A program made the translations under genes and the position numbers. Of a stretch of DNA of 64,000 bases, positions 41,604-50,378 are shown in pieces (positions within the stretch are counted from its first letter, which is position 1; each line of letters starts with the position of its first letter). The DNA comes from UBA6059 sp040222235 (GTDB taxonomy: Bacteria; Bacteroidota; Bacteroidia; Cytophagales; Cyclobacteriaceae): NCBI GenBank assembly GCA_040222235.1, contig JAVKDO010000019.1, positions 1-64,000 of the forward strand, given 5' to 3'. The notes beneath the pieces were generated by a model. That model was given only the letters and a program-made list of their open reading frames with translations, ran no database searches and was not told the origin of the DNA.

Positions 41604-42326
41604 GTGATATATAAAGAAAGTTTTGGTAAGGCCAGGCGAGTAATCGTCTGGTTATTTTTGTTTTTAGGAGTTAGTCTGAACTCACAAGCCCAGTTTTTGG
41701 AGTATGGAGGAGGTATTGGAATACTTAATTATTCCGGGGATTTGGATCGCGGGTACCCCATTGACAATATCCGCTTTGGCATCCGGGCTTTCCATAGAAT
41801 GAGCCTGAGTGATATAGTGGCAGTGAAGTATGCCATTGGATATGGAAAGGTTGCTGGAAGTGATGATAATCCCATAGACCCATTTGCTGCTATCAGAAGA
41901 CATTCTTTTGAAAGAGGGGTTTTCGAAGGAACGATGACCTTCGAGTATAACTTCCTAGATTATAAAGATGACCACTCTCCAATTCGTTGGTCACCCTATG
42001 TATTTGGTGGCATTGGTTTTGCAAGGGTATTTGGAGAACGGACTAAGGACTATAATAAGATTCAGCCGATGATTCCTTTCGGGCTCGGATTTAAGCACCT
42101 TATTGGCAAGCAATTTGCCCTTGGCTTGGAAATAGGTCTTCGCAAGACATTTTTTGACGAATTGGATGAGGTGAGCGAGGGTGATGTTGCCATCCGAGAC
42201 TTTACGTATGGCAACCCCGAAGATGATGACTGGTATTCATTCACGACTTTCTCTATAAGTTATATTCTCTACAAGATTCCCTGCCCATTTCGCTATATCC
42301 CTAATCGCTCCATATATCAGTATTGA
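41604..42326 (+). CDS. DUF6089-family outer-membrane barrel, short copy
   Basis: A 240-residue protein beginning at a GTG codon. Its signal peptide is about residues 1-29 (core RRVIVWLFLFLGVSLNSQAQ). The barrel repeats the pattern of its upstream neighbour: YGGGIGILNYSGDLDRG, FGIRAFHRMSLSDIVAVKYA, YVFGGIGFARVFGERT, FGLGFKHLIGKQFALGLEIG. It lacks the long mid-loop of the 362-residue copy. The two are tandem paralogues separated by 8 bp. Function inferred only from family: outer-membrane assembly or T9SS anchoring. Confidence 0.8.
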   Translation: MIYKESFGKARRVIVWLFLFLGVSLNSQAQFLEYGGGIGILNYSGDLDRGYPIDNIRFGIRAFHRMSLSDIVAVKYAIGYGKVAGSDDNPIDPFAAIRRHSFERGVFEGTMTFEYNFLDYKDDHSPIRWSPYVFGGIGFARVFGERTKDYNKIQPMIPFGLGFKHLIGKQFALGLEIGLRKTFFDELDEVSEGDVAIRDFTYGNPEDDDWYSFTTFSISYILYKIPCPFRYIPNRSIYQY

Positions 42327-42403
42327 GCCAGCTTAAGTTTCCTATTCATTAAAAAATACCCCAAATTTGTGCTTCGATTTTAAGAAGGGCACTTTTTGCA
42401 TTA

Positions 42404-43141
42404 ATGGAAGAGGTCATTGACAGAATAAATTTGCCATCCCACATAGCGATAATAATGGATGGCAATGGGAGATGGGCGAAGAAAAAAGGAGCTGCTAGAA
42501 TTTTCGGGCATCAAAATGCTATTAAGGCTGTTAGAGAAGCCACTGAGTTTTGTGCGGAGCAGGGAGTATCGTTTCTGACACTCTATGCTTTCAGTACAGA
42601 AAACTGGGCAAGGCCGAAAGAAGAGGTAGATGGTTTGATGTCACTTCTTGTATCGACGATTAAAAACGAGCTTCCGACACTTTTGGAAAACAACGTACGT
42701 TTGTCAACCATTGGTGATGTGAGTACGTTACCACAAAAGACGCAACGAAAGCTTAACGAAGCGATCGATATAACGAGTGCCAACGATGGGCTTAACCTCA
42801 TATTAGCACTCAACTATAGTGGAAGATGGGAAATAACCGAAGCGGTAAAGCAACTTGCAGAAAAGTGCCTTACCACTGACCTGACACCTGACAAAATTGA
42901 TTCCCGTCTTATAGCTGAGCATCTTAGTACTAGGGGTATCCCAGATCCGGAATTGTTAATCCGAACAAGTGGAGAACTTCGTATTAGTAATTTTATGCTT
43001 TGGCAACTCGCCTATACCGAAATTTATATCACTGATGTCCTTTGGCCTGATTTTAGGAAACCTCATATGCTCGAAGCAATTGCTGCTTATCAGCAACGCG
43101 AGCGAAGGTTTGGTAAGATTAGTGAACAAGTAAACTCCTAA
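42404..43141 (+). CDS. uppS: Undecaprenyl diphosphate synthase (isoprenyl transferase)
   Basis: A 245-residue cis-prenyltransferase that elongates farnesyl-PP to the C55 carrier lipid used for cell-wall and surface-glycan synthesis. The motif HIAIIMDGNGRWAKKKG carries catalytic Asp19. Other conserved blocks are LTLYAFSTENWARP, the hydrophobic tunnel region ALNYSGRWEI, and DPELLIRTSGELRISNFMLWQLAYTEIY. It stands 8 bp upstream of bamA, the usual arrangement in this phylum. Confidence 0.95.
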   Translation: MEEVIDRINLPSHIAIIMDGNGRWAKKKGAARIFGHQNAIKAVREATEFCAEQGVSFLTLYAFSTENWARPKEEVDGLMSLLVSTIKNELPTLLENNVRLSTIGDVSTLPQKTQRKLNEAIDITSANDGLNLILALNYSGRWEITEAVKQLAEKCLTTDLTPDKIDSRLIAEHLSTRGIPDPELLIRTSGELRISNFMLWQLAYTEIYITDVLWPDFRKPHMLEAIAAYQQRERRFGKISEQVNS

Positions 43142-43148
43142 CCGCGGA

Positions 43149-45791
43149 ATGAAAGGAAAGATTATTGGGTTTGTGTTAGTGATATTGGTATGGACGGATG
43201 TCAGTGCTCAAATCAGATATAACTATAACCGTAGGCAAAACAACGAACTAGAAATCAACTATTCCAATCCCAAGGAATATGTGATTGCTAACATTGAGGT
43301 GTTGGGTTCGAAGTTTCTAGATAAGAACGCCCTCATCTCTATTTCAGGATTGAAGATTGGTGATAAAATCAAAATCCCAGGTGATGCCATCTCTGGGGGT
43401 ATCAAGAAGCTCTGGAAACAAGGCATCATTGGAGATGTGAAAATATATGCCAATAAGATCGAAGGTGAGGAGGTGTCAATTACCATTGAATTATCTGAGA
43501 GGCCTAGGCTTACGCGATTTGCATTTGAAGGGCTGACCCGTACTCAAGAGAAAGACATTCGTGAGAAGATCAATCTCATTAGAGGTCGAGTAATCACTGA
43601 CGCGTTGGTGCGAAATGCTGAACTCACAATTAAGCGATATTTTGCTGACAAGGGTTTCCTTGATGCGGACGTGAAGGTAGTTCAGCGCCAAGACACACTA
43701 CTCTCCAATAGTATTCAGCTGGATGTCATGGTTGACAAGAAGCGTAAAATCAAGGTTAATCAGATTAGTATTATTGGAGACACGGCATTTGCGGATGCGA
43801 AACTCAAAGGACAGCTGAAGAAAACCGGTGAAAAGCCACGCATCTCTGTTTTTGAAGATTTAGCAAAGAAAACCGTAAGCTTATTTAAGCCTCAGGAACT
43901 TAAGGAGTTCATTAGCACTAAAGAGAAGGTCAATCCAAAGGAGTATCTCAATACACATGTCAAGCTTAATATATTCAAGTCAAATAAATACATAGAGTCT
44001 GATTTTGAGACAGACAAAGCGGGTCTTATAGCATTCTATAACGGCAAGGGATATCGTGATGCGGCCATTATTGATGATTCTGTATACCTGTACGATAATA
44101 AGTCTGTTAACATTGATCTGGAAGTAGAGCCTGGCCAACAGTACTACTTCCGAGACATTATTTGGACCGGAAATTATGTCTATCAAGACATTACACTGAA
44201 CAACGTATTTGGTATAAATAAAGGCGATGTATACGACCTTGAGCTGGTTAATAAGAAGCTTAACTATAACCCTACCGGAACTGACATTAGCTCGCTTTAC
44301 ATGGATAATGGCTACCTCTTTTTTAGTGTTAACCCTGTAGAAGTTCGAATTGAAGGAGACTCCATCGATTTGGAAATGAGGATTTACGAAGGAGCACAGG
44401 CCAAGATCAGCAAGGTGATGATTTCTGGTAATGACAGGACGAGTGATCATGTGATCCTTCGAGAACTTCGCACACTACCGGGTGATTACTTTAGCAGAGC
44501 AGAGTTGATTAGAACGCAGCGCGAGCTATCGCAATTAGGTTATTTTGATGCTGAGCAAGTTAACCCAGTACCAATGCCTAACCCTGCAGATGAGACGGTG
44601 GATATTCAGTGGAACCTGGTCGAGCGGCCAAGTGATCAGGTCGAGCTGTCCGGTGGATGGGGAGGTGCTTTCGGATTTGTGGGTACGCTTGGTTTGGTAT
44701 TCAACAACTTCAGCATACGTAACATCCCTCATTTCGATAAGTGGCGACCTTTGCCGGTAGGTGATGGGCAAAGGCTCTCAATAAGAATGCAGGCCAACGG
44801 AAGAAGATTCCAGAGTTATACATTCTCATTTTCTGAGCCGTGGCTTGGAGGGCGCAAGCCGAACAACTTTGGTGTCAATTATAGCTATTCGGTACAAAGA
44901 AGTGTTAACACAATAACCAACGAGGTTTTCGGTTCTTTAAAGGTGCAAGGAATTACATTGAGTCTTGGCAGGCGCATTAAATGGCCTGATGATTACTTCA
45001 CACTGAGTAATTCTCTTTCCTACCTTAACTATGACCTTTTTAACTTTGGTCAGACACTAGGTTTCGAAACAGGGGTATCCAATAATATTAACTTCAATAC
45101 AACTCTTGCCAGAAATAGTATTGATAATCCAATGTTTCCAAGATCTGGTTCTTCTATCTCCTTGAGTCTTGCGCTTACGCCACCGTATTCATTGTGGAAT
45201 GATCTCGACTTTGACACTGCTCTACCGGAAGAACGCTACAAATGGGTAGAATATCACAAGTGGATGTTTGACGCTAAATTCTATACAAAGCTTATAGGAA
45301 ACCTTGTCTTAGAGACCAGAGCGCATATGGGATACATAGGTAGCTACAATGACCAATCCGAGGTGGGTCCATTCGAGAGATTCTTTGTGGGTGGTGATGG
45401 TCTTACAGGTCAAAACTTTCTGTTAGGTAATGATATTATTGGCCTGAGAGGATATGAAAATAACTCAATCGTGCCACCAGCAGACGAGAATGGAATCCAG
45501 GGAGGTACAGTGTACAACAAGTTTGTATTTGAGCTCCGCTATCCACTATCGCTCAATCCTTCAGCCACTATTTATGTGACCTCCTTCCTTGAGGCAGGAA
45601 ACAACTGGAGTGAAACCAACAATTTCAACCCTTACGATCTCTACCGTTCAGCAGGAGTTGGTGCACGGATATTTATGCCAGCTTTTGGTCTTTTAGGTGT
45701 TGATTGGGGCTATGGTTTTGATACACCTCCTGGGGGCATAGGAATTTCCGGACCACAGTTTCACTTCTCTATCGGTCAACAGTTAAGATAA
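43149..45791 (+). CDS. bamA: Outer-membrane assembly factor BamA
   Basis: An 880-residue protein that inserts beta-barrels into the outer membrane. A signal peptide (about 1-20) precedes POTRA repeats (about 40-460), e.g. VIANIEVLGSKFLDKNALIS, FAFEGLTRTQEKDIREKINL, KVMISGNDRTSDHVILRELR. The surface-antigen barrel (about 500-880) has VELSGGWGGAFGFVGTLGLV and the FFVGGDGLTGQNFL/GLRGYENN region (RGY motif of loop 6). It ends in GQQLR rather than the Phe typical of proteobacterial substrates. An insertion (about 235-280, ELKEFISTKEKVNPKEYL) lies between repeats. Confidence 0.94.
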   Translation: MKGKIIGFVLVILVWTDVSAQIRYNYNRRQNNELEINYSNPKEYVIANIEVLGSKFLDKNALISISGLKIGDKIKIPGDAISGGIKKLWKQGIIGDVKIYANKIEGEEVSITIELSERPRLTRFAFEGLTRTQEKDIREKINLIRGRVITDALVRNAELTIKRYFADKGFLDADVKVVQRQDTLLSNSIQLDVMVDKKRKIKVNQISIIGDTAFADAKLKGQLKKTGEKPRISVFEDLAKKTVSLFKPQELKEFISTKEKVNPKEYLNTHVKLNIFKSNKYIESDFETDKAGLIAFYNGKGYRDAAIIDDSVYLYDNKSVNIDLEVEPGQQYYFRDIIWTGNYVYQDITLNNVFGINKGDVYDLELVNKKLNYNPTGTDISSLYMDNGYLFFSVNPVEVRIEGDSIDLEMRIYEGAQAKISKVMISGNDRTSDHVILRELRTLPGDYFSRAELIRTQRELSQLGYFDAEQVNPVPMPNPADETVDIQWNLVERPSDQVELSGGWGGAFGFVGTLGLVFNNFSIRNIPHFDKWRPLPVGDGQRLSIRMQANGRRFQSYTFSFSEPWLGGRKPNNFGVNYSYSVQRSVNTITNEVFGSLKVQGITLSLGRRIKWPDDYFTLSNSLSYLNYDLFNFGQTLGFETGVSNNINFNTTLARNSIDNPMFPRSGSSISLSLALTPPYSLWNDLDFDTALPEERYKWVEYHKWMFDAKFYTKLIGNLVLETRAHMGYIGSYNDQSEVGPFERFFVGGDGLTGQNFLLGNDIIGLRGYENNSIVPPADENGIQGGTVYNKFVFELRYPLSLNPSATIYVTSFLEAGNNWSETNNFNPYDLYRSAGVGARIFMPAFGLLGVDWGYGFDTPPGGIGISGPQFHFSIGQQLR

Positions 45792-45795
45792 TGGC

Positions 45796-46329
45796 ATGAA
45801 ATTTTTCGGCACAGTAGTTGTAATTCAGTTTCTCGTTCTTGGCTCTTTGTTCGCACAGAAGTTTGGCTATGTAGACACCAAGTACGTGCTGAGTAAGATG
45901 CCGGAATATGCATCAGCTCAAGACGAGATCAACAAACTGTCACTGGCATGGGAGGAAGAAGTTCAGGAACTGTACAAAGGTGTTCAGGCCATGGAGATTC
46001 AGTTACAGGCTGAAGAAGTGCTGCTGACTCAAGAGATGTACGGTGAGAGAAAAGAAGAAATTGACCTTAAGTGGGGAGAAGTGAAGGACTATCAAAAGAA
46101 GATATTTGGCTTTGAAGGCCTCTTCTTTTTAAAGAAAAAGGAATTAATTAAACCGGTTCAAGATAAAGTATTTGAAGCCGTAGAAAAGGTAGCAAAAAAC
46201 AATAGATTGCAGATCGTTTTTGACAAAGCCGGGGAACTGGTAATGATATATACAGACCCTATTCATGATTATACAGACTATGTGCTGGAAGAATTGGGAT
46301 TGGGGGATTCGAATGATACAATTAAATAG
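45796..46329 (+). CDS. OmpH/Skp-family periplasmic chaperone, first copy
   Basis: A 177-residue protein with signal peptide MKFFGTVVVIQFLVLGSLFA, then FGYVDTKYVLSKMPEYASAQ and a long coiled-coil (about 40-125, LSLAWEEEVQELYKGVQAME). A C-terminal strand/helix region ends in IHDYTDYVLEELGL. Skp proteins hold unfolded outer-membrane proteins for BamA. It is 4 bp downstream of bamA and has a paralogue of equal length 20 bp downstream. Confidence 0.88.
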   Translation: MKFFGTVVVIQFLVLGSLFAQKFGYVDTKYVLSKMPEYASAQDEINKLSLAWEEEVQELYKGVQAMEIQLQAEEVLLTQEMYGERKEEIDLKWGEVKDYQKKIFGFEGLFFLKKKELIKPVQDKVFEAVEKVAKNNRLQIVFDKAGELVMIYTDPIHDYTDYVLEELGLGDSNDTIK

Positions 46330-46348
46330 GTTATTAATTAATAAAGTT

Positions 46349-46882
46349 ATGAAAATCAGAAGTTTAATAATTCTGGCGATCTTGGCCGTAGGCACAAGTG
46401 CCATGGCTCAGGAAGGTTTGAAGATAGGATACACAAACGTGGACTATGTACTCAGCTTAATGCCTGAAACGAAGCAAGTGGAGGCGGAATACAACGCTTA
46501 CCAGCAGCAGATTGAAAATCAGCTTCAGAGCAAAATCACAGATTTCCAAACCAAGGGTCAGCAGTTTCAGCAGCAGGCCGCCACCATGACAGATCTAATC
46601 CGTGCGGACAAGCAGGCGGAACTTCAAGCGCTACAGGCCTCTATTGAGCGCTTTCAGAGAGATGCTCAAGGCTCACTTAGCAAAAAGCAAGGGGACTTGT
46701 TTCAGCCACTATTTGATAAAATTGGTACAGCAATCAACGCAGTGGCAGAAGAGAATGCATACACACATGTATTCAGCTCTGGTGTTCCAGGAATGGATAT
46801 CCTCCTATACGCAACTGAAGAGAACGATATATCAGACTTAATCTTAAAGAAGCTGGGAATCGATCCTCCGGCAGAAAATTAG
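46349..46882 (+). CDS. OmpH/Skp-family periplasmic chaperone, second copy
   Basis: Starts at the ATG at 46349, 20 bp after the first copy's stop. Signal peptide MKIRSLIILAILAVGTSAMA; mature start LKIGYTNVDYVLSLMPETKQ; coiled-coil about 40-120, Gln-rich (ENQLQSKITDFQTKGQQFQQ); end DISDLILKKLGI. Both copies are 177 residues, but the coil of this one is much richer in Gln and less charged, so they may serve different clients or form mixed trimers. Last gene of the operon; a terminator follows. Confidence 0.88.
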   Translation: MKIRSLIILAILAVGTSAMAQEGLKIGYTNVDYVLSLMPETKQVEAEYNAYQQQIENQLQSKITDFQTKGQQFQQQAATMTDLIRADKQAELQALQASIERFQRDAQGSLSKKQGDLFQPLFDKIGTAINAVAEENAYTHVFSSGVPGMDILLYATEENDISDLILKKLGIDPPAEN

Positions 46883-46908
46883 GATCTCGACAAAACCAGA
46901 TAAGAATG

Positions 46909-46934
46909 AAAGGCTTCAACGGAGGCCTTTTTTT
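46909..46934 (+). terminator. Intrinsic terminator of the bamA operon
   Basis: AAAGGCTTC pairs with GGAGGCCTTT (one wobble pair) around AAC and is followed by a run of T. It overlaps the end of the convergent chrA gene by 2 bp. Confidence 0.85.
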
Positions 46935-48108
46935 ATATCAAAAACCCAAGAAGAAGGCCAGTCGCGATAATCCAAGGAGCTCTGATTTTGGTAAAGAGTA
47001 AGATGGCAAGCGTACCCAGTATAATTCCATAATTGAGGATACTGACCTCTATGGGTCTAGCAAGGAGAAATGCTGCTGCTACTACCATGCCACAGCTCAC
47101 CGCATTGATTCCTTCTAAGGAGGCCTTAATAAATCGGTACTTCTTTAGGTCTTCCCAAAACCGACTCACAAAGAAGATGAGGAATGTGCCTGGCAAGAAG
47201 ATGCCGGCGGTAGCCATGAATGCACCAAGTAGCTCTCCACCAACCCCAAACTCTCGCATTGAAAGCGCACCAACATACGCGCAGAATGAGAATACGGGCC
47301 CAGGTAAAGCCTGAACGAGCGCATAACCTGAAAGGAACTCTGGAGAGCTCAAATAATCCTTGTACTCGACAAATTCTGTGAATAAAAAGGGAACTAGAAC
47401 CTGCCCTCCGCCGAAAATCAAGCTGCCTGTCCGGTAGAAATTTTCGAATAGCCTTACAGGCAGATAATCGGTTAAGCCACCTAGAGTCGCTGCAAATAGG
47501 AGTACCACGATCCAAAGAATGAAGTTGGACCAGTTGATCTTGATCCTGGACTTCTCTTCAACATCTTGTTTCTTGTATTTCAAACCTGTGACCAAACCTC
47601 CTGCTACGATCATTATTGGGTACAAAAATGGGTTGACTATGAAGGCGGATAGAACAATGGCAAGGACTAACAGAATTTTGGCGGTAGCCGTATCGATGAT
47701 CTTTTTTGTGATAACGAATGCGGAATAGGCGACAATGCCAACGGCCATGGGTTGTATGAATTTGGTAAAGGATAGGGAGATCTGCTGATCGCCCAGATAG
47801 TTTGTGGCAATACCGGCGCTGGTCATAATGACGAAGGCAGGCATCATCCATACTAACAAAGTTAAATAGGCAAGATTAGGGCCACCTACCTTGAACCCCA
47901 GTGCTGTGATAGTCTGGGTCGATGTGGGTCCTGGAAGAATCTGGCATAGTGCATTTAGTTCGATCAGATCTTTCTCGCTGAGGTACCCTCTCTTCTTTAC
48001 CAAGATATCAAGGAACATAGCGATGTGACCTTGAGGCCCACCAAATGCTGTGATCGAGAGAAGAAATACGTCTCTTAAAAAGATGTAATAGCGTACTCTC
48101 CTGATCAT
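46933..48108 (-). CDS. chrA: ChrA-type chromate transporter (two-domain)
   Basis: A 391-residue inner-membrane transporter of the CHR superfamily, long form with two homologous halves. The N-terminal half has FGGPQGHIAMFLDILV and LCQILPGPTSTQTITALG; the C-terminal half has FGGGQVLVPFLFTEFV and ALVQALPGPVFSFCAYVG. About ten membrane helices. Known members export chromate; in many genomes physiological substrate is unproven. It follows the 2OG oxygenase gene by 9 bp in the same direction. Confidence 0.92.
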   Translation of the reverse strand: MIRRVRYYIFLRDVFLLSITAFGGPQGHIAMFLDILVKKRGYLSEKDLIELNALCQILPGPTSTQTITALGFKVGGPNLAYLTLLVWMMPAFVIMTSAGIATNYLGDQQISLSFTKFIQPMAVGIVAYSAFVITKKIIDTATAKILLVLAIVLSAFIVNPFLYPIMIVAGGLVTGLKYKKQDVEEKSRIKINWSNFILWIVVLLFAATLGGLTDYLPVRLFENFYRTGSLIFGGGQVLVPFLFTEFVEYKDYLSSPEFLSGYALVQALPGPVFSFCAYVGALSMREFGVGGELLGAFMATAGIFLPGTFLIFFVSRFWEDLKKYRFIKASLEGINAVSCGMVVAAAFLLARPIEVSILNYGIILGTLAILLFTKIRAPWIIATGLLLGFLI

Positions 48109-48117
48109 CGGTAAGGG

Positions 48118-49098
48118 TTATTTCTTCAGACCGATTTCAACTAGTCTTTGGTGCAAGAATTCACCAGCACTGATGTCCTCATAGCCCTTTGGGTGTTGCT
48201 CATCTATACAGCCCTCCAAGCAGGTCAAGTCCATCTCCGACCTTGGGTGCATAAAGAAGGGAATCGAGAAGCGGGAGTTGCCCATCAGCTCTTTGGGAGG
48301 GTTGACTACTCTGTGTATGGTAGACTTAAGCTTATCATTCGTCAGCCTAGCCAGCATATCCCCGACATTGACGACCACTTGATCTGGTAAGGCCGTAATT
48401 GGAATCCATTTTTGGTCTCTGCGTAGCACTTGTAGCCCATCGGCACTTGCGCCCATGAGTAGTGTGATCAGGTTGATGTCACCGTGCTCTGCTGCCCTCA
48501 CTGCATCAGAAGGAATGCTATCAGGATTTTCTATAGGGAAATAGTGAATGGGGCGAAGTATACTATTCCCATATTTGACCTTATCCTCAAAGTAGTCTTC
48601 GTCTAATCCGAGGTAGATCGCAATTGCACGCAAAACTTGCATGCCAGCATTTTCTAGCGTCTGATAGGCCTCTATAGTCACATCTGCTAGCTTAGGGAGC
48701 TCATCAGGCCATAGATTATCTGGGTATTCTTCATTAATCTCCACTCCTACCGGAACCTCCTGACCTACATGGTAGAACTCCTTCAAATCACCCGTACTGC
48801 GACCTTTGGCATGTTCTTTACCTTTTCCGATATAACCTCTTTGACCAAATAGTTCAGGCTTTTCATACTTTGACTTCACCTCTTCTGGTAAGTCGAAAAA
48901 AGCTTTTACCGTAGCATAAAGCTCTTTTGTTTGCTCATCAGTCAGGCCATGATTTTTGATGGCGACAAAGCCAATATTATTGAAAGCATCTCCTAACTGT
49001 TTGACAAAAAGCTGCTTTCTGAGTTCATCACCGGAGGTGAAATCGTTAAGATCTAACGAAGGGATTTCTTCCAATAGGACTTGAAGCATGATCTTCAT
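48118..49098 (-). CDS. 2-oxoglutarate/Fe(II) oxygenase, isopenicillin-N-synthase-like
   Basis: A 326-residue cytosolic oxygenase. The N-terminal DIOX_N segment has AFNNIGFVAIKNHGL and AFFDLPEEVKSKYE. The iron facial triad is His205 and Asp207 (AEHGDINLITLL) with His262 (STIHRVVNPP); the 2-oxoglutarate anchor is Arg276-x-Ser278. Family members act on peptides, hormones or alkaloids, so the substrate cannot be inferred. It is upstream of chrA and starts about 35 bp before the DUF4399 terminator. Confidence 0.88.
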   Translation of the reverse strand: MKIMLQVLLEEIPSLDLNDFTSGDELRKQLFVKQLGDAFNNIGFVAIKNHGLTDEQTKELYATVKAFFDLPEEVKSKYEKPELFGQRGYIGKGKEHAKGRSTGDLKEFYHVGQEVPVGVEINEEYPDNLWPDELPKLADVTIEAYQTLENAGMQVLRAIAIYLGLDEDYFEDKVKYGNSILRPIHYFPIENPDSIPSDAVRAAEHGDINLITLLMGASADGLQVLRRDQKWIPITALPDQVVVNVGDMLARLTNDKLKSTIHRVVNPPKELMGNSRFSIPFFMHPRSEMDLTCLEGCIDEQHPKGYEDISAGEFLHQRLVEIGLKK

Positions 49099-49133
49099 TG
49101 ATTTGATACGACACTAATTTAACGTTAATGCAC

Positions 49134-49164
49134 AAAAAAACCATTGATGGAGAATCAATGGTTT
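49134..49164 (-). terminator. Intrinsic terminator of the DUF4399 gene
   Basis: On the minus strand AAACCATTGAT pairs with ATCAATGGTTT (11 bp) and is followed by a T-run. It is 22 bp past the stop at 49186. Confidence 0.8.
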
Positions 49165-49185
49165 AGTTTAAACTTGTTGTAAGGT

Positions 49186-49647
49186 CTACTCTACAGTGAC
49201 CTTGATGGATGCCGCCATAGCCTGACCATAAGAGGCATGCACACCATCGGCAAATTGCAATGTAAGCGTGTACTCTCCAGGCTCCAATTCTAGGGAGGTG
49301 TCTGTCTGGCCTTTACCATAATGAATAGTAGAATCGCTCATTGGGATCACCTCGCCTATAGGCCATTGTGTCTGATTGATGAGGATATGATGGTGACCAA
49401 AGCCCTCCTTTACTACTCCAGCAGGCTCTATTTCCATACCTTCTACGCCCATTTCTACATATACCGGACTACCTACTGTAGCACCATCTTCGGGGTATTT
49501 AAAAAACACTCTTGGTTCTACTGCCTCTTCAACAACTTCCTGCGCAGGTGCTTCTGCCGTTTCGGTTGCTGCTTCCTGGCTTTGATTGGAGCCTCCACAG
49601 GCCCACATGAATAACATTATAGCGGGTAAGATTAATCTCGACTTCAT
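49186..49647 (-). CDS. DUF4399 lipoprotein
   Basis: A 153-residue lipoprotein: signal MKSRLILPAIMLFMWAC (lipidated Cys17) followed by a Gln/Glu/Ala-rich linker, then a DUF4399 beta-sandwich domain (about 47-153): RVFFKYPEDGATVGSPVYVE, KEGFGHHHILI (His-rich, a possible metal-binding site), LELEPGEYTLTLQFADGVHA. Function is unknown. It is monocistronic, with a terminator after the stop. Confidence 0.88.
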   Translation of the reverse strand: MKSRLILPAIMLFMWACGGSNQSQEAATETAEAPAQEVVEEAVEPRVFFKYPEDGATVGSPVYVEMGVEGMEIEPAGVVKEGFGHHHILINQTQWPIGEVIPMSDSTIHYGKGQTDTSLELEPGEYTLTLQFADGVHASYGQAMAASIKVTVE

Positions 49648-49700
49648 GATTGATATTTAGTTGATTAGTAATAACTACTTAAAATTAATGGAATCATGAC

Positions 49701-50378
49701 CTAATGGAAAATCTGTCCCAGTACTTTCAAGGACTTCATTTCCGACCAGTGATCATATTGATTTTCAAAATAACCCATGAGCAGCTCTAGTGTTTCCGAC
49801 CTTATTGCTCCCGTTGCATCTAGATGCTCATTATAATTGGAATGGATGAGGTTATCGACAAAAGCATCGATCTTATTATTTGAGCTTTGCGTGTCAGCCT
49901 GAGCAGTCAGTTCTCTAGCACTCGAAAGACCATGCCCCAGATAGCGACTCAATTTGATAATCAGCTGAAGATGAAAATTCTCATAGCCGCTATCCAGTTC
50001 GTCTAATACGAGGAGTGAATTGTACAAAAAGTCAAACTGCTCAGCCTGCTCCTCCTCTTCTTTCAGGACTCTCGTCATGAATTCCGATAGGAAAATAGCC
50101 ATGCTCATCTTGCGCACATCAAAAGGAATGGTCGTATACGTATCACCAATCTTGAACTCTGAGAGTCTATTGATATCAGTTTCCTTGCGATGATAGGCCA
50201 CAAGGTCGAGTAAGGTCAGCGGCTGAAAAAACCCTAAGGTCTTCTTCGATTTGGTGCTTCTGAGTCCATTGACGATATAACTCTGGAGACCAAATGAGCG
50301 CGTGTAGATCCTGACAATGATGGAGGTCTCCTTGAACTTTATATAGCTAAGGCAAATGCCCTTGGTCTTGAATAGCAT
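49701..50378 (-). CDS. recO: DNA repair protein RecO
   Basis: A 225-residue protein that loads RecA in the RecFOR gap-repair pathway. The N-terminal OB fold (1-80) begins KTKGICLSYIKFKETSIIVR and continues YIVNGLRSTKSKK. The helical C-terminal domain follows (FLSEFMTRVLKEEEEQ, LQLIIKLSRYLGHG). The zinc cysteines seen in some orthologues are absent, as is usual in this phylum. Its start overlaps the porZ stop by one base. Confidence 0.92.
   Translation of the reverse strand: MLFKTKGICLSYIKFKETSIIVRIYTRSFGLQSYIVNGLRSTKSKKTLGFFQPLTLLDLVAYHRKETDINRLSEFKIGDTYTTIPFDVRKMSMAIFLSEFMTRVLKEEEEQAEQFDFLYNSLLVLDELDSGYENFHLQLIIKLSRYLGHGLSSARELTAQADTQSSNNKIDAFVDNLIHSNYNEHLDATGAIRSETLELLMGYFENQYDHWSEMKSLKVLGQIFH

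Noticed and set aside
43980..44450. 156-codon frame opposite bamA
   Set aside because: Antisense shadow of the POTRA region; no start context or family signal.
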